Below, in pieces: positions 38,172 through 52,181 of a stretch of DNA of 64,000 nt. The stretch lies in NCBI GenBank assembly GCA_948567375.1, contig OX419760.1:57548657-57612656 (forward strand), in the 5' to 3' direction. Below the pieces are notes generated by a model, which saw only the letters and a list, made by a program, of their open reading frames with translations, ran no database searches and was not told the DNA's origin. Both the position numbers and the translations under genes were made by a program. This DNA is from Lunularia cruciata. Lineage: Eukaryota; Streptophyta; Marchantiopsida; Lunulariales; Lunulariaceae. Each line of letters starts with the position of its first letter. Position 1 is the first letter of the stretch.

Positions 38172-41100
38172 TTAGGACTCGTAGTCGTCTTCATATATAT
38201 TCGTCGAATTTCAGCTACAGTAGTTGTACAGTCCGGTCCATGGCATTTAGATTCGAAGGGAAACCCTTGCAGAAGTTGTGCATGGGCGTCCAAACGTCCA
38301 GCCTCTATAGAGGTCGTTGGATGTTATTTACATCTGTACCCTGTCAATTAAGAAGTGAGTACCTTTCGCCTTCCAACTGAATTGGATGTGCAGTGGCGTT
38401 GTTACATGAATTAGAGTTGAAATGAATTCTATGTGCATAGCAGGGCGTTCGATACAAATGCCGAGCACCTGGGCGAATGATCCCTTCAAGTTCCACGTGT
38501 CTATGGTCCATGTTGTGTTTCAGATTGTTAATCTTATCATAACTGGGGCCGTATGCAGATGAAGATCGACAATCCACTAATCCCAAATATGTCAGTCTAG
38601 GAGGTTTGATGCAAACTTCTAGTCCTTCTGCAGGACGTGTCGAGGAAAGTTTAGAGATACATTGGACATATATCTGTAATAATGTTTAAGTCCTAACTAA
38701 CCAACTAGGAGGATTGAAGGTTAGTCGTTGCTTATTTTCCTTCATTTGAGTACTTAACGACAATTTTTTTCGTTTTGTTGCATTCAACATATACAACGTT
38801 CCTTTTCACCACTATATTGTCAGAACACACATTTGACAGAATCTATATCTCAACTCAGCACAACCTTGCTCTTGCATTAATGATGAAACAAAATTCTCAG
38901 AAAGAAACTAAAGTCAGGAAATGGTCAAAGTTTAACGAAGCGACGGAGGATTTCATACATGATTATGGGACTTGATTACGGTTTGTATATGAAAAGATAT
39001 CCTAAGTGCCTTCACTAGTGAAACACACTCGGTTCAGCAACACAATGTCTTTAATTGAGCTATTGTCTACATTCAACGGTTGGATTGTTTCTATCAGCTA
39101 AAACACCTGGTGTTCTAACGAGGAAACATTTAGATCACTGAATGTATGATCTCGAGGTGTTGATCACAATAGTGGACGTGTTGGACTAGAATACTGATGA
39201 TTCTCAACAAACGTAGATATACATCATTAACTTGCTTGCAGAGCTTGTAAATTCTGCAGACTGAGCTATGGAGAAGTCCCCTGTGGACTATAACTAGTGG
39301 AGTGCAACTCAGGTTACATTCCTAGCTACTTTATATTGCCTGGCTTTTTCCTGTGGGATGAGACAGATGCCTCCAGTGAAGCGAGCATCGGCAATGTATT
39401 TGCAGCTGCAACAGCATATTCGGCGATCAACATGGTAACGCGTAGCACTTCTGTCGACTTAAGCGACTTTCTGCTATCGATTCGTCCATTGTTTCAGCGC
39501 AGTCTTCCCCCCTTTCATGCCCTCCACTGCAGGCAAACTGAAAACATAAGCACACGCAGTGAGTTGGATCAGGTGATTGAATTCCACATCAAAGCTTGGT
39601 GACTAGAGAATTGTTCTAAGACAAGTCAATCGCAGAAATGGGACCGAGCATTGGAATCCTTTAAAATAAGATCGTCCACCCCGGATATAGTATCATGGAA
39701 ATGAATTGAAGCTTCAAGAACTAAGCAACAGTGAAATTCGTGTATACATGCAATGCATTTTGAGAACTGATCTTCTATAAAAAATGAATGTAACTGAAAG
39801 AACCTGTAAAGCGGAAGAATCCGCAAAGTTGGATCTAGAGCTGTGATCGCCATGATTTCAATATGAAAGTTGGGAACAAGCTCGGAGATCTAGTTAGACG
39901 TCCGGCCTCGTCGGATGTGAATTTTACTCCGAACACTGATGGTTATTTATGCTCCGTACCGCAAGTAGAGTGATGAAATCTATACGAAAGGTCGAGAGTT
40001 CTCGTGACCTTCCTTGTCAGCCATGATATTAAATATGTTACCTGTAAAGGACACTCGTGGTAGTCGTTCCTCCCTTTGCTGAAGAAAAAGTGAACTCCAG
40101 CACGAAGAACAGTCAAGCTCGTTTTCTCCGAGGACAATAAATTCCGCCGAATTATGTAAACAACATCCACAATTGTCTTTAACTGAGAGAAACGATTAGT
40201 TCTTTAAAGTATATGACTCCTTGTTCAAGAGCTAGAGAATGTTCCCTTCTAACTGTTGGCAGGTAACATCATACATGTCCACATTCTTCTGCTCATGACT
40301 AGCTACAGGAGAAATCTCGTGCACTGACTGTCCCAAAAGCTGGGATCTGTAGATGTGATGAGATTTGTTTTATCACATCAAATGCAAGCATTGAGAGCGC
40401 ATGTTAGGTGCCCTCACTGCTCTTGTACCTGTGTATGATGCTTTTTGATGTGTAATACTATCAATTCATAGCAAGTCGTTTTTGGCTATTCGAAACTGAT
40501 TTTGCTTTTCGATCTCCAGTACTGAAGCACAAGTTTCAAGAGAACGCGCTTTGTAGCTCTTCTAGGAGGAAGGTTTGACACACGACATTTATGCATAAAG
40601 TACATAAATCTGCTGACAGGACAATGACCGATCAGTTCGCACTGAGTGATTGTATTCAACACAATGTTTCAGAGATTTGCAGTAGGGCCAAATCAAGTGT
40701 TTTGCGCCACTTTTCGGCGCTGTTGCTATATTCTGGCTAACTGAAAAGGTCGGAACTTCAGCTATGGTTGTAGACGACTGTCATAGTGAAGATGAACTCT
40801 TGTTCATACTCAGCTATTGCCTTTCACTCCAGGCTCATTTGCTTTACAATAAGACACTACCTTTCGTGGACCTCGTTAGGACCAGCATCCATGTGATACC
40901 ATTGAAGTTTCTGAGTTCTGTGCTTGCATTTTCAAATGTACTGCTCGCGGTCATCACATATACATTATAAAACACACGTGATGACAGAAGTAGAACTCCT
41001 GTCATTTCCTCCGAGCATTTCACCCGTTGGGGCTTCGTCGTATGCTCGACATTAATTGCCGGGTGTCTCTCTCGGAGTCTGGTGATCCGTTGTTATAAAT

Positions 41101-41781
41101 ACTTCTCCGACAGATGTGATCTATAAAGAGTATATCAAGATTGCCAACGATCATGATAGGTACGTTTAAACATCATACGCCTCGTGGTATCCTGCCAGGA
41201 TATTAACCTCTCCTATCATTGCTTACCCAGATATTAACCATTTTGCAAGATGAAAGGAAGGTGGTGAAGTTCTGCGAAGTATGTGAAATGCCAAGACGTG
41301 AATAAGTTTCGGTCACCGATGAGTTCATGAGTTAACTTACATGAAGCGAATTTTCTCTTGCTGTGAATCGTTTTTCCTAGGACTTATCTCTACATGTACT
41401 GGTAGTGAGAGATATAGGAAGCAATGGTTAGACTTCTTTTATAATCAACTTGGAACATCAGCCAAATCATACTCATCCCGAGGGATACTCAATCCAAATG
41501 CCATGTCATAAGTAAGATAAACACAGCTTACATGTGCTGGTGAGACATTTGATGTGGTGTCCTGATTCTTATTATAGGCTCAGTGGACCATGTAATTAGG
41601 CAGAAAACAGCAACTTCAAGCTTGTGGAATTACCCACAGTTCCTGTTTTTATGTATATATAGATGAGATCTCCTAATAAAGTCTTTGTTCAACGTTAGCA
41701 TATTCAGATCGCCAGCTGGTGAGGGATTATGAAAGTGCTCTACGAGATCTCACAGTTCCTATGAATTGGACTTGAATTGGA

Positions 41782-41836
41782 TCACACTAGGATGTAATAA
41801 CACTAGGATGCTATTACATCCTAATCGTGTGTGACA
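41782..41836. repeat. Foldback (imperfect inverted repeat)
   Basis: Twelve-base arms TAGGATGTAATA and TATTACATCCTA pair perfectly around a 12-nt loop, and the outer flanks TCACAC and GTGTGTGA pair further with a small bulge. It resembles the hairpin of a short DNA-transposon remnant. No protein is encoded. Confidence 0.65.
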
Positions 41837-43892
41837 CAGTGAAACTTGAAAATGTTTGATTTGTTTACAGACTTCTGTATGAAGAGGACGTTGAGTGAAA
41901 CGTTCAGCACTATTTCAGTCTTGGAAAGTTTTGATCTAGATTGTAAGAGATCTAAAAGGACCATGATAACATTCATCAAAGTACAAATTCATCAAGTACA
42001 AATACAGTTGATCTAAGAATCCAGCTACAGCGAGGAACTCGTCCAAATTGAGTCTCGATCGCAAGCGTGACCACAGCGGAATGTGTTGAAAAGTTGACGT
42101 AGCTTTTGACTAGTGAAGTTTCTGAGAAAATCTAGATTACTTTTGTCCTTCTGAATAGGATTGATTCGCCAGTAATAACTACACCACTAGTTGCATTCTT
42201 GAATTTTCTGCTACAGGTAAATCTATCCACCATATCAGCTCCAGAAATCTCGCATTCGCAAAGGTTCGACATACTAAAATATACCTGAGATTCGGCCAAA
42301 ACAAGCAAAACGGTAACATACACTTCAAACACATCTGGAAACACGTCAAGAACTTCCCAACCAAGGACGTTGAGTATCATAAACAGCGAGAAAAAATGAG
42401 AAAAGAAAAACCAGAACGCAAAGAACAAATGTAACAAGCAATGGAAATCCAAAACTTCACAAAACTTGGCTGTCACATTGTTTGGTCAGCATCTAAACCA
42501 GCCTTTTACTTACTTGCTCTCGCCAATATCTCTACCGATAACAATCCGAGATAGGTTGCGACTGCCATAGAAACATGTACACATTAACTTCGACGAATTA
42601 ACAGGAGAATTCGGGACACTAACCTTGGCCTACACCCACAGACCATGTCTACAGTCCAACGCTTCCATATACAAAGTGTATAGGCAATTTCATCTTCAAT
42701 TGAAATCGTCTCTGTACATATAAACCCATTTGATATCTTCATCTCATTATTCAGATCTAATCCTAGATCCTTCTCACATACGAAGCCAGTAACGTTAACG
42801 ACAACCTCCTTGATCATCTCACAATATTTAGTACCCATTGTTGAGTTGTGTACCTTTCTTTAACTGATCTGATACGAGAAGTTTGTGGGGTGCATGAAAC
42901 TCCGAGCACTTCTGCACATAGTGTGAATTTATTTTCTTGTTTCAGTCATGCCCGTTCAGTATGCTCCTTCTTGCTTCTTATTTCTCACCTACAGGATCCA
43001 GATAGGTGGATCATTGAGTTGAAATTCCACCACGTTCTGATGAAGACTACTCTTTCTATTTGAAGAGCTTTTTCAATATATATTCATCTTCCCCAAATGT
43101 TATGTTACGAGAAGTAATGCTTTTTGAGCGGTATTGTCTAAATCGTAACTTGCTTTATATTTAATCTATTGTTCGATCTGGAATCTATCCATGTCTTAAA
43201 AACTGAGTATTAAGTTAGAGAAGAGTAATACTCCAATAATGGTTGGGTTCACATGTGATTAAGTGTTCGGTCCCCAACTTTCCAATGTTAGGAGGCAAGA
43301 TAACATATATATATATATACCAAACTATGTAATAGATTGTCTCATTGAAAACCAATTTATCACATTTTTATATTGATCAATTAACGGAACTAACATCTGC
43401 TGAGTGCACTATGAAGAATGTGAATTTGAACAAAAATTCGTACTCGCCTAGAGTGGACAAGTTCGGTCGTTAAATACAGAACCGAAATCAAGGTCAGAAA
43501 CAATCAATTCAAGTTCTTCTGATTCTTCTATATGTCCTTTTATTGATTTGAGAACTTGGTGATATCTTCTCCGCATCATGTCTCTACAATTTCTCATGAT
43601 CACGACATTCGATTCTGATGTTCGTAGTCCGAGCGAATGGTGAAGACTGAGCGTATGGTGAAAGGTGAACCACGGAGAACACATGGAGGATGGAAAGACC
43701 CCATCAAGCCATGCAAGGGAGAGACAAAACTGGGATAGAGAAAAGAGATAAAAACGAGGATAGACTCCAATAGTATCCATATGAAAATCTATCGTACCGC
43801 ATCTAGAATATCCTAAGTGTGCAAGTTGTAAAGTCTAGAAATTACTAAAGCATTCCGCATCTAGGATATCCTAGCGGTGCAAGTTGTGGACT

Positions 43893-44126
43893 CTACAATT
43901 ACTAAAGCAGACGAAGATACATCGAACTAGTGTGATTGCATTCTTTGTAGAGCACCGAACACATTTAGTCTAAAGTATACAACAAAATATGAGAATGAAA
44001 ATGATATCCCTACAATTACTAAAGCAGACGAAGATACATCGAACTAGTGTGATTGCATTCTTTGTAGAGCACCGAACACATTTAGTCTAAAATATACAAC
44101 AAAATATGAGAATGAAAATGATATCC
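43893..44126. repeat. Tandem duplication, two 117-bp units
   Basis: CTACAATTACTAAAGCAGAC recurs 117 bp apart (43,893 and 44,010). The units are nearly identical, so the duplication is recent. It is preceded by a shorter, more diverged repeat (CATCTAG-ATATCCTA...GTGCAAGTTGT, at about 43,800 and 43,858). Confidence 0.88.
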
Positions 44127-46450
44127 CTGTTCTCAACGATTCCCCCGCCAATGTTGGACTTAGTGTCTATATTTCATAGTCCATATAACTCCAAAACTAA
44201 AACTAAAGGGAAAAAAAAAACTTCTCTATGGAGGCCACTGTACTATGAATATGGGGACTATTGTGTATCCGTGAGTGCCTGTTTCGATTTGGTATCAAAA
44301 CACAATTTCAATTCAATACCAAAACTAGTAATGATAAATAATTTATTGTGAATCTTATAAAATAAAATGTAATCTAGATTTAAAATTATTTTTATTTATA
44401 TTATATAAATTTTGAGTATATATATATTTTAAAATAATAAAATAACTATAAATATTTTTTTCTTTAAAATACTATTTTGAAATTAAATTTGGATAAGTAA
44501 AGGAGACTCTAGTATATGTCTGACAGATTCGATTCTATTGAGAAGAAACCTAATATCTCCAATCAACACCGGAGATCTCGTAATCGGAGAAGTCATCCCT
44601 TACAAAATATAAACATGTAAGTAAACTGGTCACCAAAAGCTATGGCGGAAAGCAGACATGAGAAACAGAGAGGCACGCGCGCACGCAAGCAGCCATTTTG
44701 AGCATTAGCGTGTACAAATGTATCAGAGTATTTAGAGCGGCTGAAATAAAGCCACAGCCACCTGCGCATGATCGCAGTCGAGTATGGGGTCCACCTAGCA
44801 ACAGTGTAGAAGCAAGAAGTTTGTCAGCACAGGTGAAAGAATGGCAAGAGTTTTGTCTGATCGTGTCCATGTGCCGGAGAATCTGATTTGCAATGGCAGG
44901 AAATTTACTCTAGTCATGTCGTTTCATTGCACACCGGTAGGTTCCCACGCTCAATCCATGTTTGCTAATTCGAGCGACATCTCTGAACAGCCCTTGAAAC
45001 CTGAGATCACCAAGTGAGCATGGCATCTTGTTTCATGCAGTATACAGATGCTGCCGTGTAGGGCCCAGTGTCGTATGCCGTGCCGCAAGATTCGTTATCA
45101 TATATATATAGGATGCTCCGTTTGCAGATTCCCCTTCATAAGTTGATCGAGAGATTGGCGCAGAATCCTCACTTAGTCTTGTGTATATCATACTGTATGT
45201 TGTCGAACGTTTCAAAGGAATCAGGTACCAATAAGTTCGAATCTGTAAAAATCTCTAAAGAAAGAAAGCCTTGGTATTATGTATGACAGTACTCAAAGCA
45301 GGCACCGTGTGACTCTGGTAAGACTGAACGTTAATCCGATGTCCGTAATGGGTGACCTACAAGTTAGCAGCAGCATCTGTCTCAACCCGCGGCAATAGAG
45401 CAAGTCTCAATATCAATGCAATGTTAAATCTTTGATTGGAAAGTTAAGGAAAGCATATTTGGGGAAAAGCTAGATAACCTTGGCAGCTTCATATAGAAAA
45501 TGATGTAGATGAATTAAGTATTTCGATCACCACAGTCAGTTCGAAAGAAGTGCGAACTACAAGTGTGTGAGCAATTGTGTCCACTATCGCCATCCTACTG
45601 ATCTCCCTGTCCGAACATATCGAAAGCATCTGGACTAAGCAGTTGATCAAGAACAATGAATGGCAAAAAGGACTGACATCAGTTGAACTTAAGATCGAAA
45701 TTAAAGACACCGGGGGCAACATATAAGCTTGCGGTCTCTTTAGGTATTAGTATAAGAAGTATGTAGAAACTCAGAATAGTGAAGTTGATATCATGATAAG
45801 AATCTGTTGTCGGTCGATGTCGAAACTCCGATATTGCGTGAAGAGGATCGAAAAAGTGTAGTAGTTAGTATTTTGAGTTCCGAGTGGCTTCCCAATTGAG
45901 CCAAAACTTCGGAAATTTTACAACGAGGAAGACGCATCTAAAGCACTAGCGAGCTAACTGCTACGTGCTTTGAGGACTTACTCGACTCGTAACTTTCAAG
46001 CTAAGTAAATCATGATACAAGGGTTTGTAGGAAGGACATACGAGGAGTCCTGCCGCTACGCTAGCTACTACTGTAGTCCACAGATCTCCATGTCTCTCGT
46101 CGTGTCGTGAAAAACTAAAATGAGCAAGCATACAGTATTGTGTCGTAAAGTTTGAAAGTCTCCAGCTTCCTATTAGTTCCAGGCCTAACCCAAATGTAAG
46201 AAGAAAATGTCATGCTAATATGTTTATGTACATCTCACGATGAGCAGCTACCGTCTTTTTTCATCAGTACGTTCTGCTCGGAAGTAACAAAATTGACACA
46301 CGAAACGCTAAACGACGTTATGTGCTTCCAGCTAGAAATCCATGTGGATCGGTAGCTTCGAACAGGATTCGAACAACTCGAAACATATTCGATGTTTCAA
46401 AAACTGCCCGTGGATTCCCTCTGGACTTTCGTGAATTGATCGTTTGTTGG

Positions 46451-47242
46451 TCATTTCGCATCAGCTGGTATTTCAGCGAATAGAGTGGCACCGACGACTG
46501 TCACCAGTTGCACGAACAACGCGGGATCGCAGACGATAGGGACTCCACCTCGAAACTCGTTCTCGAACCCGACCTCATCCTCGGAGCACTTAAGCAACAC
46601 TTGGAATAGATGGTGTCTCAAGAAGTGCTTGCTGATCACGTACTTTACCCTTTTGCAACTGCGCTCGCCAACAAACACGGTCAAGTATTCGGAAGACTCC
46701 AACTTCTCATCGGTCCCGTTCGAATTGTCATCCGTTGTTGCCGTCGATGGTGTCGTCTCGTCCACATCATTGACATCGTTTGGGGCATTTCCAGACTGAT
46801 TGGTTTCAGAACCGTTGGTACAGTTGTTGTCCTTGTTGGGGTTGGTAGTGCCACAGCGTTTGAACATAAACCGTTGCTTACCGGATGGGGAAGGAGAGGG
46901 AGGAGGCTTCAATGGATGTGAAACGTTTACTGTAACTTTGGGGGATGTGCAAGAATTGCTAGAACTAACACTCAGGTCATACCACATTTGAGATACCGTC
47001 GGGCCTGGGGACGTACTATAGTTGTTGACCACGGGAGACGAGATAACAGGGGGCGGACTGCGCATGCTCCAAGAGCTTGGAGACGTAGTCCATTGTTGGA
47101 GATTGGCAATAACAGAAGTAGACCCCAAGCGTCTACTAAACGATCTCGAGAAGGACAACCCTCTGGAGAAGAAATTCTTACCCCGAAACTCCATGTCCGA
47201 TCTGCTACTGCATGATTTACTGCCTACCGTCCGTGACGCCAT
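46451..47242 (-). CDS. SAUR-type auxin-responsive protein with a long Ser/Pro-rich N-terminus
   Basis: A single-exon minus-strand frame; the ATG at 47,242 gives 263 residues. The C-terminal 80 or so residues match the SAUR domain: YLTVFVGERSCKRVKYVISKH, HHLFQVLLKCSEDEVGFENE, GGVPIVCD. In flowering plants SAUR proteins inhibit PP2C-D phosphatases at the plasma membrane and so raise proton-pump activity and growth. The N-terminal 180 residues are low complexity, Ser/Thr/Pro/Asn rich, with an Arg/Phe/Ser patch (FFSRGLSFSRSFSRRLG) near residues 26-42. Flowering-plant SAURs are usually 80-180 residues, so this is long. It stands alone, with no gene within several kb on either side. Membership in the family is well supported; role is inferred from family. 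Confidence 0.85.
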   Translation of the reverse strand: MASRTVGSKSCSSRSDMEFRGKNFFSRGLSFSRSFSRRLGSTSVIANLQQWTTSPSSWSMRSPPPVISSPVVNNYSTSPGPTVSQMWYDLSVSSSNSCTSPKVTVNVSHPLKPPPSPSPSGKQRFMFKRCGTTNPNKDNNCTNGSETNQSGNAPNDVNDVDETTPSTATTDDNSNGTDEKLESSEYLTVFVGERSCKRVKYVISKHFLRHHLFQVLLKCSEDEVGFENEFRGGVPIVCDPALFVQLVTVVGATLFAEIPADAK

Positions 47243-50200
47243 CTCCTCTATCTGTAAACTGCTTGGTATTCCAGTTACTTTTACAAGTGCAGGCAAGAAA
47301 CTGTCTGCTGCTTGAGCTGAACGTCCTCCAACAAGTTCCGCCCACGAAGACCAGAATTACATGGGCAACTTGCGGTAGAATCGGAAAAAATAGTATGCAG
47401 TTGGCAGCTTCCTCTAGGTGCCGCTGCTCCTCCTAGGACTCTTGGAAATTACTGGTATGAAATCATGAACTGCCTAGTGGTCGAATGTCTGTCAATTCGG
47501 TATTGACAACTTCGAGTTCGAGTGAATTTGGACAAAAACAAAATGTCGTCAAGTCAAGTGGCGGTGATGGTCATCGAAATCTCTCCAGACTACGAGTTCG
47601 GCCCCACAATACTCAAAGGAACGAGCTGTCTAAAGCTGCATATCACCGTGACTTGCAGCTGTTTGCTAACTACGTCAAAAATCAGAGCAGTCCGCACGCT
47701 AAATTGCTGGGCTGCTGCTGCTACAAACAAAGAGGAACACGTTGAAGTGCACAAGTGCTGAGCTTGAGGCGGCCAACTGGGTCAGCACCGGTCCTGGATA
47801 TCCACCATCAAACTCGAGAATCCTCAGCTTCGGATGACGCCACTAACATTCAAAAGCAAATGGATCATCTCTGAGTGAAAGTGGATGTTAGAGAGTGAAG
47901 CAATGAGACATCATTGTCTGGTAGATTATAAAGACAAATAAGCTTTTGATGAAGTTCCAGTCTGCTCCTGCATGATTGGCAGTTGAAGAAACGTGATTGT
48001 TATTATGCTAGGTTGGACTAGTAGTAGTACTCCCTTTGACATCTAGATACATCCGTGTGTGTGATTAGATTGCTGATGAACTCCTGTAAGTTTGAGTAAT
48101 CATGATCAGATCTGATTGAGCACTGGGAGCGGGAGAGAGAGGGAGAGAGAGAGAGATTCGGATGGTAAAATTATTGACCATGATCTGGCGTTTTCTTAAC
48201 CAACGTAAGTTCATACAGTAGTTCGGGTCGAAGCTCAAAGGACCGCCGTGGCCCCGACTGATGCGTAGCTCCAACTTCCCGGTCGTCTCCCTTGGGCCCA
48301 TCATGTCCCTAGAGCTGGCAAAGGCCCTCACTACCGGCAGACGTGATGTACATTTTCTACTGTAAAGATGATTCATTTGTCTGTTTATCTTAGCTTTCTT
48401 GACCAGGCAATGCGCCAATCTTCTCCTTTTTAATTTCCTTGGAGACTGGATTAATTATTAGTCAACTGCATCATCTCGATAAGATGAACCGGGTTCCGAG
48501 CTTTGAGTAAGGTGTACCTCAGGATATTCTGCCTATCCTTCTCCCTGGCATTCCATTTCGCATAATGTCCATCCAGGTTTCATTAGGATTCTAACCGCCA
48601 GAGACGCGGTTGGTTATGTCTGGGGAGATGAACGAAGTCCTTGAATTGTAAACTAACATCATGGGTTCCTACTTCCTCTTTGGACTCATTCTAGAGGTTG
48701 ACCCGGGTGTGTTGGAGGCCCACGGACACATTAAATCTGGTTTATTTACTAGGCATGATTATATTTCAATAGATTACACAAGGACCAGATAAAAGTTGAC
48801 ATACACGAGACTGTGCCATAGAATCTACATAATCTTATCAAACATTGTCACTAATTTGCCTTAAGCTGAATTCCAATTTGCCCAGACTCGATTCTTATAA
48901 GAGCGGGGCTATATCAAGCGCATAAGTTTAGATCAGGAATGGCCACGCAGATGGGGAAGAGTTGTAGCTAGAGGTAAGACAAGCTTGATGCGTAGCCTAG
49001 TGAATCGTGCACCAAAGCCTAGCATCGTGGTCATTTACTTAGCTGTCGAAAACATGCTGGAGGACTCTGCTCAGAATACAATGAGGATGGATTCGTTCAT
49101 CCCGGGAGAAGTTGGAACGGCTCATGATCCTTCGATCCGCTTTTCCTGCAGATGATTCCTGGTCCCATTATTAATTCCTGACAGTGACGTTTGCGTTTGA
49201 ACTAGTGTCATCATGCCAAACCGGTACTCAAGTCATATACTAACTTTTTACTAAAACTATTCAACTATCTCCAGACGCTCACATGGTAAGATGCTTTTTG
49301 AAGATATTCTTATGCAGCCCTTCAGGCCCAGGATGTTGTTCATGTGCATATCCACTTCCATCAATAGTACAAAGTGTTGAGAGTATCTTCATCCAACATA
49401 GACCTCCTGGATATCGGGCGGGCAACTGCCTATAATTTCGTTTGACTTGAGATTGGATTTATGATTGAATACTCCTGGCCACTACCATTATGCCACGTTC
49501 CATTTTACATAGCATAAATAGGGACCGCTTTGAACTCCAGAATGAGAAAAGCAGACATTCAAGCCTAAAGTTGGGGAATGAATTAGTGCTTCTCACGCGG
49601 TGTCGTGAGAAACGGACATCTCTTGCCCCTCATGGTCTGAGCTGGGTTTTCGCGGGGATATGACTAATGAGACCTAGAGTATACAATCCAAATTGATTAT
49701 GTTGCACATAAGAGCCTCGATCAGAGCTAGCTAGAGTTCTTTATCATCGAATCAGGGGTTGAAGTTCACACCGATGTTAGTCAAAACTCAGTCCGCGTAA
49801 TGAGCCTGAGCATATCACGAGAGATCGACTCAGTCCATTTTCAGGCCAAGCCAAATGCGTATCTTATAGTAAGCAGGTATTATTTGAAGCGCCTTAGAAT
49901 AACACAGGTCGGATTAACGCACGGTCCAGGGCATCAGGTTGCTGCAGGCCGAAGCATACAATGTCAGTAAATAACATTCCTTCAGCACAAAAGCTGATGC
50001 TATACTGGGTCTTATGTGATACTCTTAGTCGTCTGTATACGTACCCAATTGTCACTCCATCATGATCATAGAAGTGTAATCTAGTCAATATCGGACAAAA
50101 TGCCATACCATTACTGGGTTGATCCAGCCAAATTCGTGCATTTATTTCGTTCTTGTTTCATTACGCCTAGATTCGATATCATTTTATATTCCATCTACTT

Positions 50201-50379
50201 GATTGCTGGAACCTCGGGATATGCATTGTGATAATGATTCGAGAATTTAATCGAGTTGCGTATAGTTCCTCTGATAAGATATAGGATTGGAAGGTGTAGC
50301 TGGTCGTCCTTGTAGGATATGGCTACAACTGCAAATCGTCAGCAATACTCAAATCATTGCAGAATTTGAACTTCCTGGA

Positions 50380-50407
50380 AATCTCCTAACCATATGGTTA
50401 GGAGATT
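50380..50407. repeat. 28-bp perfect palindrome
   Basis: The two halves AATCTCCTAACCAT and ATGGTTAGGAGATT are exact reverse complements with no spacer, centred on CATATG. It is in a region with no recognised gene. Confidence 0.9.
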
Positions 50408-51759
50408 CGATCGTGAAAACGCAGTAAGTACCCTGTTCTATAAAGGTCCATTCGCAGCAAAGTTCGACATAAAACCACACTAGTGGGAAACTATTGAATT
50501 ACTCAAGGGACAGCTCCAGCTAGCGCAAGGTAAATCCAGTTCAGTGTAAGTGACAGGCTGCACCTATCCCATGGCTATATGTCTGATACCCTGTATTGTT
50601 CACAGGAGCTTGCAAATGGAGGCCCCGGACTCCACTTGACCCCAAGATTCACGACATGGCTAAGTCACGGTAGCTCGTATGCGGGAACCGAAGTGTCAAC
50701 GCACTTCTCCTATAATAGTAGATCGATCTTTCATTTACCTTCACAACCGGGGGTATATGTAATGAAACTAATGTCGGCGGTTTTCAAATCATGACCGGGC
50801 AGTTTTGTGTAAGGCTTAATGTGCTGGGCATGATCCGATCTCCGCACACCTAATGCAGCTCACGTCATAAAATCCATGCTTTTGTAGATCTCGAGCTCCT
50901 TCGTTGGTGCTAGTCGTACTCCGATCTAAACCTTTCATGGGGATGCTTGTACATTTATCTCTTCTGTGGTTTGACCATCATTCAGCGAGATCTGTCGATT
51001 GTCAGTCCGGTGCAACCTTAATCCGAAAACACGCCAAGACAAACCCTCACAAAATGCACTTTTCTGACTCACCTGAGGGAGTTTACGCACATTACACCAG
51101 GAGTACATGTCTTCTTCTTCATCTGACGCTTGGTTATCGGAGCATGATCATGACGCATGTCTGACTCTTCTGATCACCCTAGAGGTTTCACGGCCAATCT
51201 ATGAAAGCTTAAAGTGATACTCAACTCGGGGTTAGAATATTTCATGATCCTAGGCTCGGATAGGCGTTGTAAATGCTTGACGTGCATGGGTTTACATTGC
51301 AGCTGAAAGCATGATGATTTGCCCACTTTATCTGTAACCCAGAAATGCAGCCCAGGTTGCTTTTGCAGTTGGTTAATACGCAGCAAAGTGCTGCTGATCG
51401 TTGAAACCCCCATACTACCGTAGCTCCTTTGGCAGGGAGTTTGGCCGTTGACTACTTGGGGAAAGGACAAGAAGTTTGGGAAGCCCAGGCTTGATCATTG
51501 AAGAGATCCGACCAGTTTGGCATTTAGTGGATGACTGAATTTCGTTGTCTCCACGACCGATGCCAAGCCCCAACATAGAGATATTTCTAGGTTTTGGACA
51601 GTTCTGACTTTCTCCTGATGTTCAATTTTCAAGAGGTAGCAAAAATTCCACGTGAGTGTGTCCCTCATGATCAATTTCTGAAGGGCTGCAGTACAATACT
51701 TGATTCTAGATGTGCGTGCTAAGCGAGCTTCTTTTCATTTTTTCTTCAAACTTTAAGAC

Positions 51760-51799
51760 ATTACTTGTACGTGCGCTAGCAGCTGCACGTACAAGTAAT
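51760..51799. repeat. Hairpin: 15-bp perfect arms, 10-nt loop
   Basis: Arms ATTACTTGTACGTGC and GCACGTACAAGTAAT are exact reverse complements around GCTAGCAGCT. No U-tract follows to suggest a terminator, and the stem is too short for a plant microRNA precursor. Confidence 0.9.
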
Positions 51800-52181
51800 A
51801 GTAACCTTGAGCATCCGCATTGAATATATAGAGAGTACTCGTCTACGCGATCGCATGGAGAGCTTCGAAAAGTGGTCACGTCTCTGCTAGCAACAGAGAA
51901 ACTCTGTAGACGAGCAAGACAGATCTCAACTTTTAATAGAATACCTTTGAGAAAGCAAGTGTATCGATCATCGAGCTCGGCAACAGGAAGGGTATCACGA
52001 TCTTCATTGACTAGCACCTCATGATCAGCTGAAGTGGTCAACTTTTATGATGTTGACCTCCGTTGAACCAACTGGTTGTAATTGCGAATATTGAAATCGC
52101 AGATCGTTGACATTACGTCTAAGAGGCAATCAAACAACAAGACACCGGTTCATGGCTATCGGCACGAAATTTGCTGTTTTC

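Larger units (their letters stand above)
38172..46450. other. Intergenic region between CTU1 and the SAUR-type gene
   Basis: No gene was recognised in 8.3 kb. It holds a foldback at 41,782-41,836, a tandem block at about 43,799-44,126, a dispersed-repeat copy near 43,640-43,730 and a very AT-rich stretch at about 44,340-44,490. Short open frames at 42,132-42,838 (minus) could be a small gene but carry no recognisable domain. Confidence 0.5.

Noticed and set aside
39297-39602. 101-codon plus-strand open frame with a possible acceptor and donor inside
   Set aside because: No domain, no neighbouring in-phase exon found.
42132-42838. Minus-strand open frames starting MGTKYCEMIKEVVV and a hydrophobic frame after it, with a possible donor between
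   Set aside because: Might be a small gene, but no family is recognised and the splice link is not convincing.
46485-47315. Several plus-strand frames over 60 codons
   Set aside because: They are antisense shadows of the SAUR-type gene.
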